The position numbers and the translations under genes were made by a program. Below are positions 9,460 through 20,357 of a stretch of 20,873 nt of DNA, in pieces (the first letter of the stretch is position 1; each line of letters begins with the position of its first letter). Source of the stretch: Euplotes cf. woodruffi 2 WChen-2021 (lineage: Eukaryota; Ciliophora; Spirotrichea; Euplotida; Euplotidae); the NCBI GenBank assembly GCA_021441665.1, contig JAGYYN010026291.1, positions 1-20,873 of the forward strand, written 5' to 3'. The notes under the pieces are model-generated. The model worked only from the letters and a program-made list of their open reading frames with translations, was not told the origin of the DNA and did not search any database.

Positions 9460-9837
9460 ATGGATTTATTTCGCTGGTAACTGCATTTTGATTCAGACCC
9501 TCCCGGCGCTGATAAGTAGTATAGGTACCGCATAGACGAAATCTGCAGAGAACGGCTGGATGAACTCACCACCTTTAATAACTCCGAAATGGAGATGATG
9601 AGCCAAGAACTCGCTACTGAAATCAAACGAGAGCTCAAAGGCCTCGGCAAAGATGAAAACTATAAGTACTGAGTCAGCGCCGTTGTCGGAGAGAAGAAAG
9701 GACAGGGTGTACAGGCAGGTAGCTACTGCGCATGGGACTTGGAGACTGACAGCTGACTTTCGCATTGATATTAAATAAATAACGAATTGAAAATGGTGTC
9801 AATAGATTCCAAAGGATTGAAAGGCTTGTCTTATTAA
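9460..9837 (+). CDS. Tctex1-family (DYNLT) dynein light chain
   Basis: A small dimeric light chain that binds dynein intermediate chain in axonemal or cytoplasmic dynein. Exon 1 is 9460-9476 and the intron is 9477-9524 (48 nt). Exon 2 begins in the middle of a Trp codon and gives YRIDEICRERLDEL, the family's N-terminal helix. Then comes the core beta hairpin NYKYCVSAVVGEKKGQGVQ followed by SYCAWDLETDS, which matches the Tctex1 pattern of YK-x-V, GxG and the C/F-W-D-x-x-x-D turn. The frame meets TAA at 9772-9774, before the last beta strand. The same frame resumes as NELKMVSI and ends at TAA 9835-9837, at the length expected for the family (about 110 residues). Net-zero slippage over TAT-TAA-ATAAATAAC would join the two. 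If translation ends at 9774, the last strand is missing. Confidence 0.8.
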
Positions 9838-9855
9838 CTGTGTGGGCATGAATTA

Positions 9856-10164
9856 ATGACCAAGTTTTGACATTCAACGGCCCCATTCATGACTGATTAC
9901 TGTCTTATGTTCTTAGTCAAATATGACACTGTGCGTGATAAAAAATTTTCATCAATAATTTGCTTTTCTAGAAAGAGAAAAAGCATAAGCCTTTTTACTT
10001 TTGTCTTTTTCTTCTTTTCCTCGCGTGAGCCAAAAGCAGAGATTCAAGGAGGATATGTTTCAATAGGAGACTATATAGCCATTTATCAAAACAAGGAATA
10101 TGCAAAGTGGTCGAGTTCGACTTTTGCGCGAACCATTATTTTTAAAATTAAATCTTATTTCTAA
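9856..10164 (+). CDS. Doubtful ORF, 102 residues
   Basis: Open from ATG 9856 (one TGA as Cys) to TAA 10162-10164. It includes a low-complexity Phe/Ser/Lys middle that looks like non-coding pyrimidine-rich DNA. The C-terminal third (GGYVSIGDYIAIYQNKEY) looks more protein-like, so part of it may be an exon of an unseen gene. No homology was recognised. It lies 18 bases after the light-chain stop, unusually tight for a separate gene. Confidence 0.25.
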
Positions 10165-10592
10165 ATTAATTTCAAGGGGTCAATTACCTTCCTAACTTAT
10201 ATACAAATGAACTTCTTTTTTGAATGATCACGATTTTTACTACTTATCGTTACCCTACTATAGGAAAAGAGTAGTTTTAATTCATAAATAAGCTTATCAA
10301 CTCAATCAAGTGCATGCACAGTCGACAGTTTTACAATAACAAAATAACTAATAACAATAAAATTTACTAAGCGCTGTATATGATTTATCGAGTAGCAGAC
10401 ATTTTGAAAATAGTACCGATTCAATTTGAAATTATAAAAAATATTGAAATTTATAACGACTAAAATAGTGGATATTTTTATTTTCTTTAATGAGTCTCAA
10501 GAAATAATTGTTCACATTGTATTTCTTGATATAAAAATAGTTAAATTAATATTTTAGACAAATTTTGTTAAAATAAATTTTCTATAAAATGC
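10165..10592. other. AT-rich spacer downstream of SMC2
   Basis: About 430 bases with no convincing reading frame or RNA gene. It holds the SMC2 3' region. TATTGAAATT at 10442-10451 fits the E. crassus breakage consensus HATTGAAAHH, without further support. Confidence 0.55.
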
Positions 10593-13500
10593 TTATTGCT
10601 TTGCTCATACTCGATTAACATGAGAAATTCCTTCTTTGAACGATACTTCGTATCTTACATTAGCTTGCTTAAACATTTCTGGCTTCAGAGAAATAATAAT
10701 AAACTGGCTTTCTTCAAAATATGACTTGATCATTGCCCCGATATTATTCGTATGACTCGTGTCTAAAGCAGCATCGATTTCATCTAAAATATAGAAAGGA
10801 GCTGGCTTTAGCTTCAAAAGGGAAAGGATGAATGAAAGAGCAAGCAAAGACCTCTGACCACCACTTAACTCACACAGTGCAGCATCCTCACCAGATGAGA
10901 ATCTTACTTTAAGCTCGATTCCTTCATCGAGATTGGCTGTATTCACCATATCAATTCTTGCATGGGCTCCTGGTAACAGTGTTGAGTAAATAGACTGAAT
11001 GTGACTGTTGGTTATTTCATAAGCCTTCTCCACAGCTTCTTTTTTCTTTGCTTCAAGCTCCTTAATAACCTTTTCAATAGTTACTTTATCCTGCTCAATA
11101 ATTAATTTCCTTGATTGGAAGTGCTCCAGGTCTTTTTCAGTTTTATTCACAAGTTCGTTGACATCAGGGTTTACCTTCCGCTTTAGTGAGTTCATTTCTT
11201 CGAGGAGTTTTTTGTGTTCAAATTTCATTTCTTCAATCCTGACTTCATTGATTCTTCGGTGGTTGGTCTTTTCACATTCCTCCTTAAGCCACGGGGCTTC
11301 CTGCAGCAGTTTTGAGAGCACAGCGTCAAGCTGGTAAAGCTGTTTATTTCCTTTAGCAATATGCTCCCTCCTGTCTTCAAGCTCCTTCATGTACTTTTCC
11401 TTTTTACTTCCTTCGTCTTTTTGGTTCTGGGCAGACTCAGTAATTACTTTATTTAGGGTTTTCTGCTTTTCGTTAATTTTTGAGATTTTGTCTCTAAATT
11501 TTTCTTTTTTTTCTTTGAGTTCACTCATTTGGGTCTCTAATTTCTCTCGTTCAGACTTGAGCTTTTCGCATTCAGATTTTTCTTTTTCAAGATCCCGCTC
11601 GGTCTCTTTTTTCTGCTTGATGTTGGCTTCTTCTTTGAAGTCAGTCATGTCGATGTCTTTTTGCAGAGTCTTTTTCTTAAGCTTGATCTTATCGACTTCT
11701 TCTTTCAGCTTTATGATTTGATTTTCAAACGCTTCCTTAGTGTTATCTGAAGATTTAGCGATTTCGATATCTTCCTGAATTTTTTTGACTTCTCTTTCGT
11801 TTTCGACTTTCATCTTTTTCAGGTTTTCAATCTTGCCCTCGCAAATAAACTTAGTGTCGGAGACCTCGTTGAGCTCTCTTTTCAACCGCTTAATAGTGTC
11901 CTCGCTGGTCAGCTGGTCTTTAAGGATATTACGTTCGTGAATAACTAATTCGAGCTCGTTTTCCTGCTGATCACGGATTTTATTTTCACCAACTCAGAGC
12001 TTTAACTCGTCTGTGTATTTGTTAAGTTCTTCCTTCAGTGAATACTCATCTTTCTTGCGTAATGCGATATCCTGGGCCTTTTTGAGCAACGAAGACTTGC
12101 TTTTTGAATACCCTCCACGAAGAACTCCACTTGGCTGGAACTGGTCTCCCTCTACGGTGACTGAGTTAAAGCCATAGTCTTTTGAAAACGCAACTTCTTT
12201 AGCGATTTTACTGTTACTGCAGATGATTGTGCTACCGAATAAAAACTCCATGCTTCTGCCGACTGCTTCTTTATTAAACGAAACAGCGTCAGTTGCGACG
12301 ATTGCATCAGTACCGAAGTTATCAGCAAGCTTCTTACGAATGTCACTTGATATCGGCCGAGACATCATTTCGCTATTTGGGTATACAAACACCCTCGCTG
12401 TGCTGCTTTTTGCCTCTCTGATGACTCTCTGAGCAGAATCGACGTCTTGAGTGATAATATTTGTCAGTCTGCTTCCAGCAATAGTTTCCAGAGCTTTGAT
12501 GTACCGATCTTCTTTGACTGAAAGCATGTCCATGACGTATCCAACGACTCCTGGTAGACTAAGCAGTCTTTTAGTTGCTGTTAAAGCAGGGTTACAGCTT
12601 AAATCTTCAATAATTTGAGAGACTTTCTGGATTTTTCGCTTAACCTCTTCAATCATTTCTCTTAAGTCTTTTTCTCGTCTTTTTTTATTCGGTAAATTTT
12701 CAAGGGCTTTTTTCTTATCGTCAATTTTATTATTGAGCTCCGCAATTTTTGTAATTGCTTTATCTCTGATTGCATCAAACTCTTTAATCTTGATATTTTT
12801 GTCTTCGATTTCTTTATCATAAAAAGTAATCGCAGTGATGTTTTTGCTAATTTCACTTTCGATAAGGTCGTCTTTCTTCATAAGTTCTTTAGCTTGATTG
12901 TCAAGCAGGTCGACAAAACTAACTGCCTTTCCTTCTTCAATTTTTTGCAGGTTGTCTTGTGCTTTTCTAAGCAGCTCTTTTTTGATATGGCAGTCTTTTT
13001 TGACTATTTTCTTGAGCTCTTTTAGCTCTTTCCGTTCGCTTTTAGCTTTAAATACATTTTGGTCTAAAGTCTCGATAAACTTGGTATATTTTTTAATAGC
13101 CTTTGTTCACTCTTTTATATGTTTTTCCTTGCGATTGATGATGCTTTTCACCTCAACGAATTCTTTTTCTATTTGCTGAGCTTCTTGCGCAACAGTGTCG
13201 CTTTCCTTTTTGAGGTCAGAAAGCCCTCCAGCTTTGATTTCCTTTAGTTTTTTAATCTCAGTTTTTAGCTTGTCTTTGACTTCTGAGATTTTCTTTTCAA
13301 GGCCCTCTACTCGAACGACTTCGTTGTCAACGAGAATTTGCAGTTTTGACTTGCGATCTCGGTTATACAGGTAATCTTGAATTTTGATATCTCTACCCAT
13401 TTGATTAATGCATCCTTCTATTTCGATATATCGGATGTAGTCGGCCTGCTCCTTTTGCAGCCGTTCGAACTTAGGCTTGATGTCTTTGTCGATTAAGCTT

Positions 13501-14084
13501 TCGATCTCATCGACTTTGGCTTGCTTTTTCTGGATTCGCTTCAATGCCTCTGCCTTTTTGATGTCGAACAGGGACAAGCCAGCTGCTTCAACAAGAAGCG
13601 ATAGCAGATCAGTTGGCGAGGTCTGAATGATTTTAGATATCCTTCCCTGCAGCACGAGGAACTGAGGATTATTGATATTCAGCTGAATTGACGTAAATAA
13701 CGTCTTCACTTTATCTTGTGTCTCAGTCTTGCCGTTGATGTAGTATTTTGATGCTCCGTCTCATACAACTCTCCTGACAGTAACCGCGTCCCATGCAAGA
13801 AGAGTTGGAGGAGACTTGTCTTTGTTTTTATTATCGAATACGATCGTAACTTCAGCCTGGGTGACTCCACTATGTCCTTGCTTGTAGACCAACTCCTGCA
13901 GTTTAGTTGCTCTGAGGTGTGTGACTGAGGTAATACCGAGCACAAATCAGATCGCATCTAAAATATTTGATTTGCCTGACCCGTTGAGTCCTGTAATCGC
14001 GTTGAAGTGAGAGTCAAATGCTGTTAGAATAGTTTCTTTTGGGTATGACTTAAACCCGTTGATAATGACTTCAAGAATCCTCAT
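10593..14084 (-). CDS. SMC2: SMC2, condensin core ATPase
   Basis: SMC2 pairs with SMC4 to form the ATPase core of condensin, which compacts chromosomes. One uninterrupted frame of 1163 residues runs from ATG 14084 to TAA 10595-10593, with no intron and no frameshift (human SMC2 has 1197). Several in-frame TGA codons are read as Cys; one, at residue 46, falls on the Cys of the conserved SICF motif after Walker A. Domains in order: Walker A GLNGSGKS (32-39); conserved ATPase-head segment [15 protein letters not shown]; first coiled coil to about 500; hinge about 509-665 with SLPGVVGYV and GVLRGGYS; second coil; signature [12 protein letters not shown] (from 1073); Walker [13 protein letters not shown] (about 1097-1108). 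The extreme C-terminus VCAKQ depends on reading the TGA at 10607-10605 as Cys. SMC2 is distinguished from other SMCs by its hinge and LNINNP segment. Confidence 0.97.
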
Positions 14085-14638
14085 GTAAATAGGTCGACAG
14101 CAGCATCAGCTTAACTTTGGGTGCTGTGTAAGTCCAAATTATCGAGTCTAAATTAATTTGTAGTGAAAATTTATTCACAATTATCAGTGAACTTAGTAGA
14201 GTTAAGGGATATTAAAAGACCAAGATTTTAGATATTTACTCGATAATCATAAATTTAGATTATAGTAATATTGCGGTTAAAAATTATTAATAAAATATTT
14301 TATTTATTATAATTTACTGATCTCTGTAAACATCAACTTTTAGTTATTTTTTAATAAATAAAGTTCAATAGAACATTTGATATCATATTTTGAATTTATT
14401 TTTGAAAGATATCAACTGCGTTCATAATTATTCAAAAATGTGATTACTTATAGTAATATATTTGTAAATTATCAACGATACAAAACACTAGTTATGCGTT
14501 GAGTATTTATTTGTAAGTTTTTGTCAGGATTATTTTGACAACAAGAAAATATTAAAATCAATAAAAATGATAGAAACAAATAAAATTGCTATATAAAATA
14601 TTTCTAATTTAAATATTTAAAATATAATATTTAGACCA
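14085..14638. other. AT-rich upstream region of SMC2
   Basis: About 550 very AT-rich bases between the SMC2 start and the next plus-strand gene. All frames are closed by stops. Promoters for both divergent genes probably lie here; no motif was identified. Confidence 0.55.
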
Positions 14639-14919
14639 ATGTTTGGACCGAATAATGTGAAGTAAGCACACAAGAGCGCCAGCTGTATATTAACACTCAG
14701 CTGTACTGTTGTTGTCTTGAACTAGGCATCAGTAAATTCGCTGGCTTTATAAAGCTTGTGGCTTAAATATTTTTGAGTCAAACAAAACCCTGATTTAGAA
14801 AGATGATCTAAACTAGAGCTAATATCAAAATGCGCTGGGCTCAATATTTAAATTAACCAGATCGCTTAACAAATACTAAATTACACAAACAGTATAAAAT
14901 ATACATGATTCATTAACGA

Positions 14920-15165
14920 ATGTGGAAATAAGCGTTGACTTGATAAATCACAACTTTTCATTTGAATTACGAGATCCTTAGATAATCTGATTTAAGCTAC
15001 TATAGAACTCTGCTCAAGCTCAAATCTCTTGTTAAGCAGTACGAGGAACAAGAACAAGCTGAGGAAACTGCTGACAAACAACAAGACGACCAGAAAAAGG
15101 CAGAGCACGATATTGACAAAGGTGAAGGCGAGGGCTTTGATAATAATGAAGAAGAGAAAGTCACG
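14920..15165 (+). CDS. Probable 5' exon of the downstream coiled-coil gene, or a separate small gene
   Basis: From about 14995 to 15165 the plus strand encodes a highly charged helix (LKLKSLVKQYEEQEQAEE, then Lys/Asp/Glu-rich), clearly protein-like. No ATG opens this frame. One path starts at ATG 14920, shifts +1 at AAA-TAA (T 14929) and +2 at ATT-TAA (14993-14994), giving 81 codons. Another path starts near ATG 14639, in a GC-richer stretch, with splicing and more shifts. A GTACTT donor at 15166 and an AG at 15301 would join it in frame to the next block (136-nt intron). The coding nature of 14995-15165 is fairly sure; the start and the link are not. Confidence 0.45.
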
Positions 15166-15310
15166 GTACTTGCAGATTTTATTCAATGTTTATATTTTTA
15201 TCATTATTTGCTTTGCCAATTCAGCTTGCAAAAAACATCATTTTAAGCTTAAAAATCTGATATTTTAAATTAAAAGTAACATTGGGATAATTTATGTAAA
15301 GACTGAAAAT

Positions 15311-16300
15311 ATGCATTCCAAATCAGTTTGCAAAACAATGTCGAACTTCTACAAGCCGCTTTTGCACGATGAAGAGAGCAAGATCGACTCTCCAAGAGCA
15401 AACTCAGATACTAAATCAGAGGAGGCAAATGATCCGGATAAAGGTGGGATTCTTGATATTCACCTTATAGACTACTATAGCAAGTTTTACAATCTGCTTT
15501 ACGAAGACGACAACTTTAGGGAGTTCAAGGAGAGACTCGAGCTGGACTACGAGCAGTTCGAAAACGACTTCAAGAAGGAGTTCAACACCAAGGTAGCCTG
15601 CGCTTCATCTAGCAGATAGTTTATTTAATTCAGCTTCACCCACTGGTTAAAAAGTAGTTTTGGCTTTGATTGTCTATTCCCCTTCCCTCAGCTTGTGCTT
15701 ATAGTCAGAACAATCTGGCCTGAGTATGCAAATCACGCAGTGCCTCAAAGAAATCCAGCAATGGAAGGAAGACAGGAAGAAGTTACAGAAGCAGCAGGAA
15801 GAACAAGAACAACGCGAGAGGGAGATCGAACAAAATGAAATCAACCGAGTCAGAGTACAACAACTTCTAATAAAAATATTATTTAGGCTGAAAAACAAAA
15901 ACAGCAGGAAGAAGAACTAAAACAAGAGGAACAGCGGATTCAACAGCGACATAATGATGTCGTGCATAAAGGAATTAATAAAATCGAGCAGGCAATTAAT
16001 AAAGTCAAAAGTAGCGAAACTAAAATTAAATCTGAAGCGAAGAAAGAAGTCATCGACCAAACACTTAAAAGTAAAAAGTACGACCAGCTTGAAAAGTTTG
16101 ATAACGATACTCTCAGTTTTGAAGTATTCAAACTGCAAGAGTACAACGATAAGTACGAAAATGAACATGACGAAGAGCCTGTCAAGGTCGATGATAAGTA
16201 TTTAAAAATAATGGAAGATATATACAAGATGCAAGAAGAAATCGACGATCTTTACGATGTATACTCTGTACCAGAGCTAAGTAATCCACAAGAGTCGTAA
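15311..16300 (+). CDS. Charged coiled-coil protein (3' part secure)
   Basis: Exons 15311-15592, 15705-15854 and 15887-16300 (TAA) give 281 residues. Introns are 112 and 32 nt, GT...AG. A later acceptor (15740) for the first intron is also in frame and removes 12 residues. The N-terminal part (MSNFYKPLLHDEES from the second ATG at 15338) is acidic and polar. It leads to an aromatic helix (IHLIDYYSKFYNLLY) and then a long Gln/Glu/Arg coiled coil. The last 130 residues are a charged helix ending in an acidic tail. The gene may begin upstream at 14920 or 14639. Unrecognised; such single long helices are common in ciliate cytoskeletal proteins, but no function can be assigned. It converges on the RING gene 122 bp downstream. 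Confidence 0.7.
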
Positions 16301-16422
16301 ATTCAATATTAACACTAAAAAAAACTTTAATATAAAATAGATTGAAAATATACCGAAATAAAAGCATATAATCTTTAGTGATAAATATATTCCAAATGCT
16401 TAGCCTTATTAATGTCTTCAAA

Positions 16423-18404
16423 TTAGTTTGCACTGAGCTGGCTGGTTATTGATAGAGCTTCGGTGACTAATTTCTTAGATGCACTGAACTTGTCACAGAG
16501 AATTTCGATGACCTTGCTTTCCATAAGTTCTTTATTTTTAGTTTCGATTTTGCATTCTTCTCAAAAAACAATTGAATCTTTACTATTTGGATCGGAGTGT
16601 GCATTAAATCACTTCATTCAAATAGAGTGGCCGCAAATAAGCATTAGCGGATTCTGCAAAAACTCAAGTCAGCTAAGACAAGAAAGATTGGCTGCGATTG
16701 GTTCGTACTGCTTAAGGATCTTTTTAATAATCACTACAACTGCTTCTTTAAAAGCATTATAGTCTTCAACTCTCTTTTTGAACCCGTCGACTTGGGACTT
16801 TAAAGTTGAGTTGTCATTTAAAGCCTTTTGCTTATCAGCATCGATCTCGCTGATTTTCTTTTTCATCTGATCGAGTTTTTGATTAGCTTCAACCATTTCG
16901 TCTTTGTTCATTTTCTTTAGCTTTTCCATATCGTTGTACATCATTTCGAGTTTATTTTTGCTGCTTTTCTCGAGATCATTGTAGTCCTGCACTTTTGCTT
17001 TAAGCTTTGCATCGATGTCATGCTGGACTTTCTCAACAAAGGCGAGTTTGTTTACAAGCTCAGTGTTATGTTTTTCAAGCACGACTATTTTCTCTTTCAC
17101 TGCACTATGCTCTTGACTCGCTCCGCTCTTCATTTGGTCTATTTGCTTTCTCTGCTCGTCAAGCTGTCTTTGGAAATCCGAGATTTTACTGTCTTTATCA
17201 GCGACTTCGGCATTTTTATTCGCCAACTGGTCTTTTGTTGCTGAAAGTTCTTGGTTTAACGCATCGGTTTCGCATATTTGGTTTTGGAGCTTTTCTTGCA
17301 GCGCTCTTAACTCGTTTTGAAGGCTTTCGAGCTCTGATCGTAATGCATCGCTTTGATCTATAGCAATTAGTCAGCTTGATAATAATTGTGAGTGATAATA
17401 GGTCCTACCCGCATTGGCTCTTTCGATCGCATCTTGTTTTTGAGCTTCAAGAAGCTCAATTTTAGTCATATAGTCCTTTTTATTATCTGCAATCAACTGC
17501 TGGAGGGTTTGTATTTCAATCATGAGGGATGCATTTTGGCTGCTGAGCCCTTCAATTTTGACTCTGATTTCACTCTCACTTGCGCTTTGCTTATATCCAG
17601 TTATTTCCTTATTGAGATCTTTAATTTTTTCGTTGAGGATACTGATTTCTTCGTCCTTATTTAGCAAGGTCTTCTTTGTACTTCTGGTAGCTTTCACTAA
17701 GCTTCTTATTTGAAGCAGTAAGGTCTTTGATTTTGTCTTCGTAGTGCTTTTTAACCTTCTTGTTCTCTTCAGTCTTCGATCTCGTCTCTTGTGACAGTTG
17801 GTCAACCTGGTCTTTGTATTGTTTATTAGCATCGAGTAAGCTTTCAAGCTCGCCTCTGTATTGCTTTTCTCTCATTGCAAGCTCTTGGTTGTTTTCTCTT
17901 AAGTTCTGCATCTCGATGATGTACTGCTCGTTCTCTCTTTTCAGCCTCAGGTAGTCGTTTTTCTCGCTGATGGCAGAGTTGGAGAGTCCTTCGTAGTTCC
18001 TCTTGAGAGCTTCAATTTTTTTAAGTAGTTTTTCAATTTCAAACTTCTGTTGAGCAAGCTTATTTTCTCTGAATGTCAATCATTTCTTTATCGTTTTGAG
18101 ACAGATTCTTTAGCTTTTCAAGCTTTTGCTCTAAGTCTTGCTGAATGGCATTAGTTTTCGATGCGTGCTTTATATTCGGCAGCTCGATTCCCTCTGAAGC
18201 TCTGTCGTAGTTAGACATATTTCTCAAATGGCCAGTGGAGGCACGAATAGAATTATTCTTTTTAAGTTCTTCTGTGAATGTAATTTTCGCTTCTTTTTCG
18301 ACGCTGGGGAGCTTATCATAGTCTTCTGTCCCGTAGTTCTCTTCTTCATACTGCTTGCTGAGTTTCATCATGTTCATGAGGTCTTTCGTTGATCTCTGGG
18401 TCAT
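16423..18404 (-). CDS. Coiled-coil protein with a C-terminal C3HC4 RING finger (putative E3 ubiquitin ligase)
   Basis: ATG 18404, TAA 16425-16423; 659 residues after +1 shifts at AAA-TAA with skipped T at 18062 and 17659. Residues 1 to about 85 are polar. A coiled coil occupies most of 90-555. The C-terminal RING (nt 16680-16552) reads C-x2-C-x11-C-x1-H-x2-C-x2-C-x15-C-x2-C, the classic cross-brace spacing, with the core ICGHSIC. Four of its seven Cys are TGA codons. A helical tail of about 40 residues follows. The architecture resembles BRE1-like ligases (long coil, terminal RING), but the RING sequence is not specifically BRE1. RING domains recruit ubiquitin E2 enzymes; the substrate is unknown. 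A 51-nt stretch (17405-17355, GTAGG...CTATAG) may be a stop-free intron; removing it gives 642 residues. It is divergent from the 18487 gene across 82 bp. Confidence 0.85.
17657..17662 (-). other. +1 frameshift site AAA-TAA
   Basis: GCT AAA TAA with skipped T at 17659. The downstream frame runs about 410 codons to the true stop and includes the RING. Confidence 0.85.
18060..18065 (-). other. +1 frameshift site AAA-TAA
   Basis: AAA TAA with skipped T at 18062, near residue 114 of the RING protein. Both flanking frames encode coiled coil, and the downstream one is open for 140 codons. Confidence 0.85.
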
Positions 18405-18486
18405 CCCTATTAATGAAATATTCTGTTATTAATTCTATAAAATTTAATAATAAGAATTTTATTTTATTCTATTGAATAATAATAAA

Positions 18487-20290
18487 ATGAGGAAGGCTGA
18501 GCCTGCTCCAACTCCGGAACAGTTCATGTGGCAAGATATCGAAACTCAAAAATATCATATCTTTAACAATATCAAAAGCAAAGAAATTTTATGAACCAAA
18601 GACGGTCAAAAAATCAAAAAATTTAAACTTGATACCACTGGTGTCGCTACATCTGCTGAAAGAAAACTTAAAGATATTGATGATGATATTTTTAGAGAGA
18701 TTGAAGAAAAGCAGCAAATTTACTCCCCTCAACCACAGAAATTCGAAGGCTATGCTAACTTTCCTCGTCCAGTGTCAAAGCCAATTAGTAAGATTTTTTA
18801 AAAATACAGCATTCATGATAAGTTCTAATCTTGCAATCTTTTATAATATTATTTTGTATTAATGCAAAGCAATATAATTGCATAGACCCAGTACAAAGTT
18901 GTCGATACCTATGGAGTCACATCAAAAACCCTCATCTGCGAATTTACAATGAAGGATTCTTGGACAAGCGGAACCAAAATATAATTGGAAACGACTCGGT
19001 GCCTATCAAGAACAACAACGTCGGAGTCAGTCATCTTACAGGCTCGCTTTCGCTGATTAAAAAACCGAAGGAAGAGCGCAGTCACTTAGTCTCAGAGCTT
19101 GCAGCAAAGCTGGACCAGAACAACGTCAAAAATTACATTTTAAAGCAAGACAACATCAACGGTGAACATCCTTACATAATGCAAGGAGACAGCAGAGGGA
19201 TTGCTGAGCTCAGAAAGGAAATTCGCAAGGGCAAATTCAAGATCTCCAGAGACGTCGGAAAAATCGTGGCTCTTAAGCATATCTTAGACAACAATGAACA
19301 AGGAGTCATGGTCCACGGAAGGAATCTTCAGTCTCCGCCTCCTTTGAAGTCTCAGTACTCTCCGGAGTTTAAAAAGCTCAACAAGAACAAAGTCAAGTCG
19401 CAGCTTAAAGGAAGTTATTCCAACACAGCCCTCGCGAAATTCGATGAAAGTGAAGAAGAGGAAAACTGGAGTCCAACGTAATATTATTTTAGCTGATTTG
19501 TGGACTTGAATCAATATAAAATCCATATTTAGTTTTAATCAATTTTTATTCGTTATCTCTACTTTACAGGAACAAAAACAAAAAGTTACTGAGAACTTTG
19601 ACAAACCAGTTCGACTGAAGTCCGACGAGAGAAAGAATGACGAAGTTTAAAATAACACAGGGTGGGTTTGTTGACAATTACACAATTAAAAATAAATTCA
19701 TCAATACGTGAATGAATCCGTTTATGTCTTTTGACTTCTCTCAGTTCACTAAGCCAGTTGAGATCCCAAAACCACCAGCTGAAGTTGTAGTTGATCCAGC
19801 CAAAGCTAAAGAGAAAAAGAAAGAGGAAGTTATTCCAAATGATGAGCAATACAAGAAACTTAAAGAAAACAATGTTTTATTCGATAAAGATCAAGACGAA
19901 TCATCGCTTTCTGAAGTTCAAGATCCTCTAGTCCAAGATAACCGCAAGTCGCAGAAGTTTTTGTCGACTCAGCTTAAACAATTCGAAATCGACTCGAGAA
20001 GGTTTTCGATTGAAAACAGTAAAAACAAGCAAAATTTGCGAGCGAGTCTGAAGGATAAGTTCTCAAATGTACCAATGAAAGACCCGGGAGATCAATGGAG
20101 GAATGACCGGTACTGGATTGAAAAATGCAACCCGTTCTATCACCAAAGTGAAAGCACAAAAGATAAGAAAGAGCTAAGAATGCTACAAAAGCGCCATCAT
20201 GCGCATAGGCTCAAAAACATCGCTTTACAGCAGGACATCAAAGTGATGGATAAGAAAATTATTAAAGAACTAAGTGAAGGCTTATTCTAA
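18487..20290 (+). CDS. Unrecognised 537-residue basic protein, three exons
   Basis: Exons 18487-18787, 18886-19477 and 19570-20290 (TAA); introns are 98 and 92 nt, GTAAG...AG and GTAATA...CAG. All phases close exactly. The N-terminus is MRKAEPAPTPEQFMWQDIET. The middle has FEGYANFPRPVSKP and a basic helix with GIAELRKEIRKGKFKI. A proline/serine linker and an acidic DESEEEENW patch follow. The third exon contains FMSFDFSQFTKPVEIPKPP, a charged low-complexity stretch and a final basic helical segment. No catalytic motif, signal peptide or membrane segment is visible. Two separately open blocks (up to 19481 and from 19712) might look like two genes, but splicing at 19478-19569 joins them in frame across the gap, with one TGA read as Cys near 19619. 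No frameshift is needed. Confidence 0.75.
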
Positions 20291-20357
20291 TTAGTTCGAA
20301 TTCAAATACAATCTGAAATATCAGTCGAATTTATTTTATATCACTATTGAAATTTAA

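Noticed and set aside
13706-13957. Out-of-frame ORF on the minus strand within SMC2
   Set aside because: It overlaps the SMC2 N-terminal ATPase domain in another frame; SMC2 motifs are unmistakable.
17007-17363. 118-codon plus-strand ORF
   Set aside because: It is antisense to the coiled coil of the RING gene; such shadows are common opposite Glu/Lys-rich coils.
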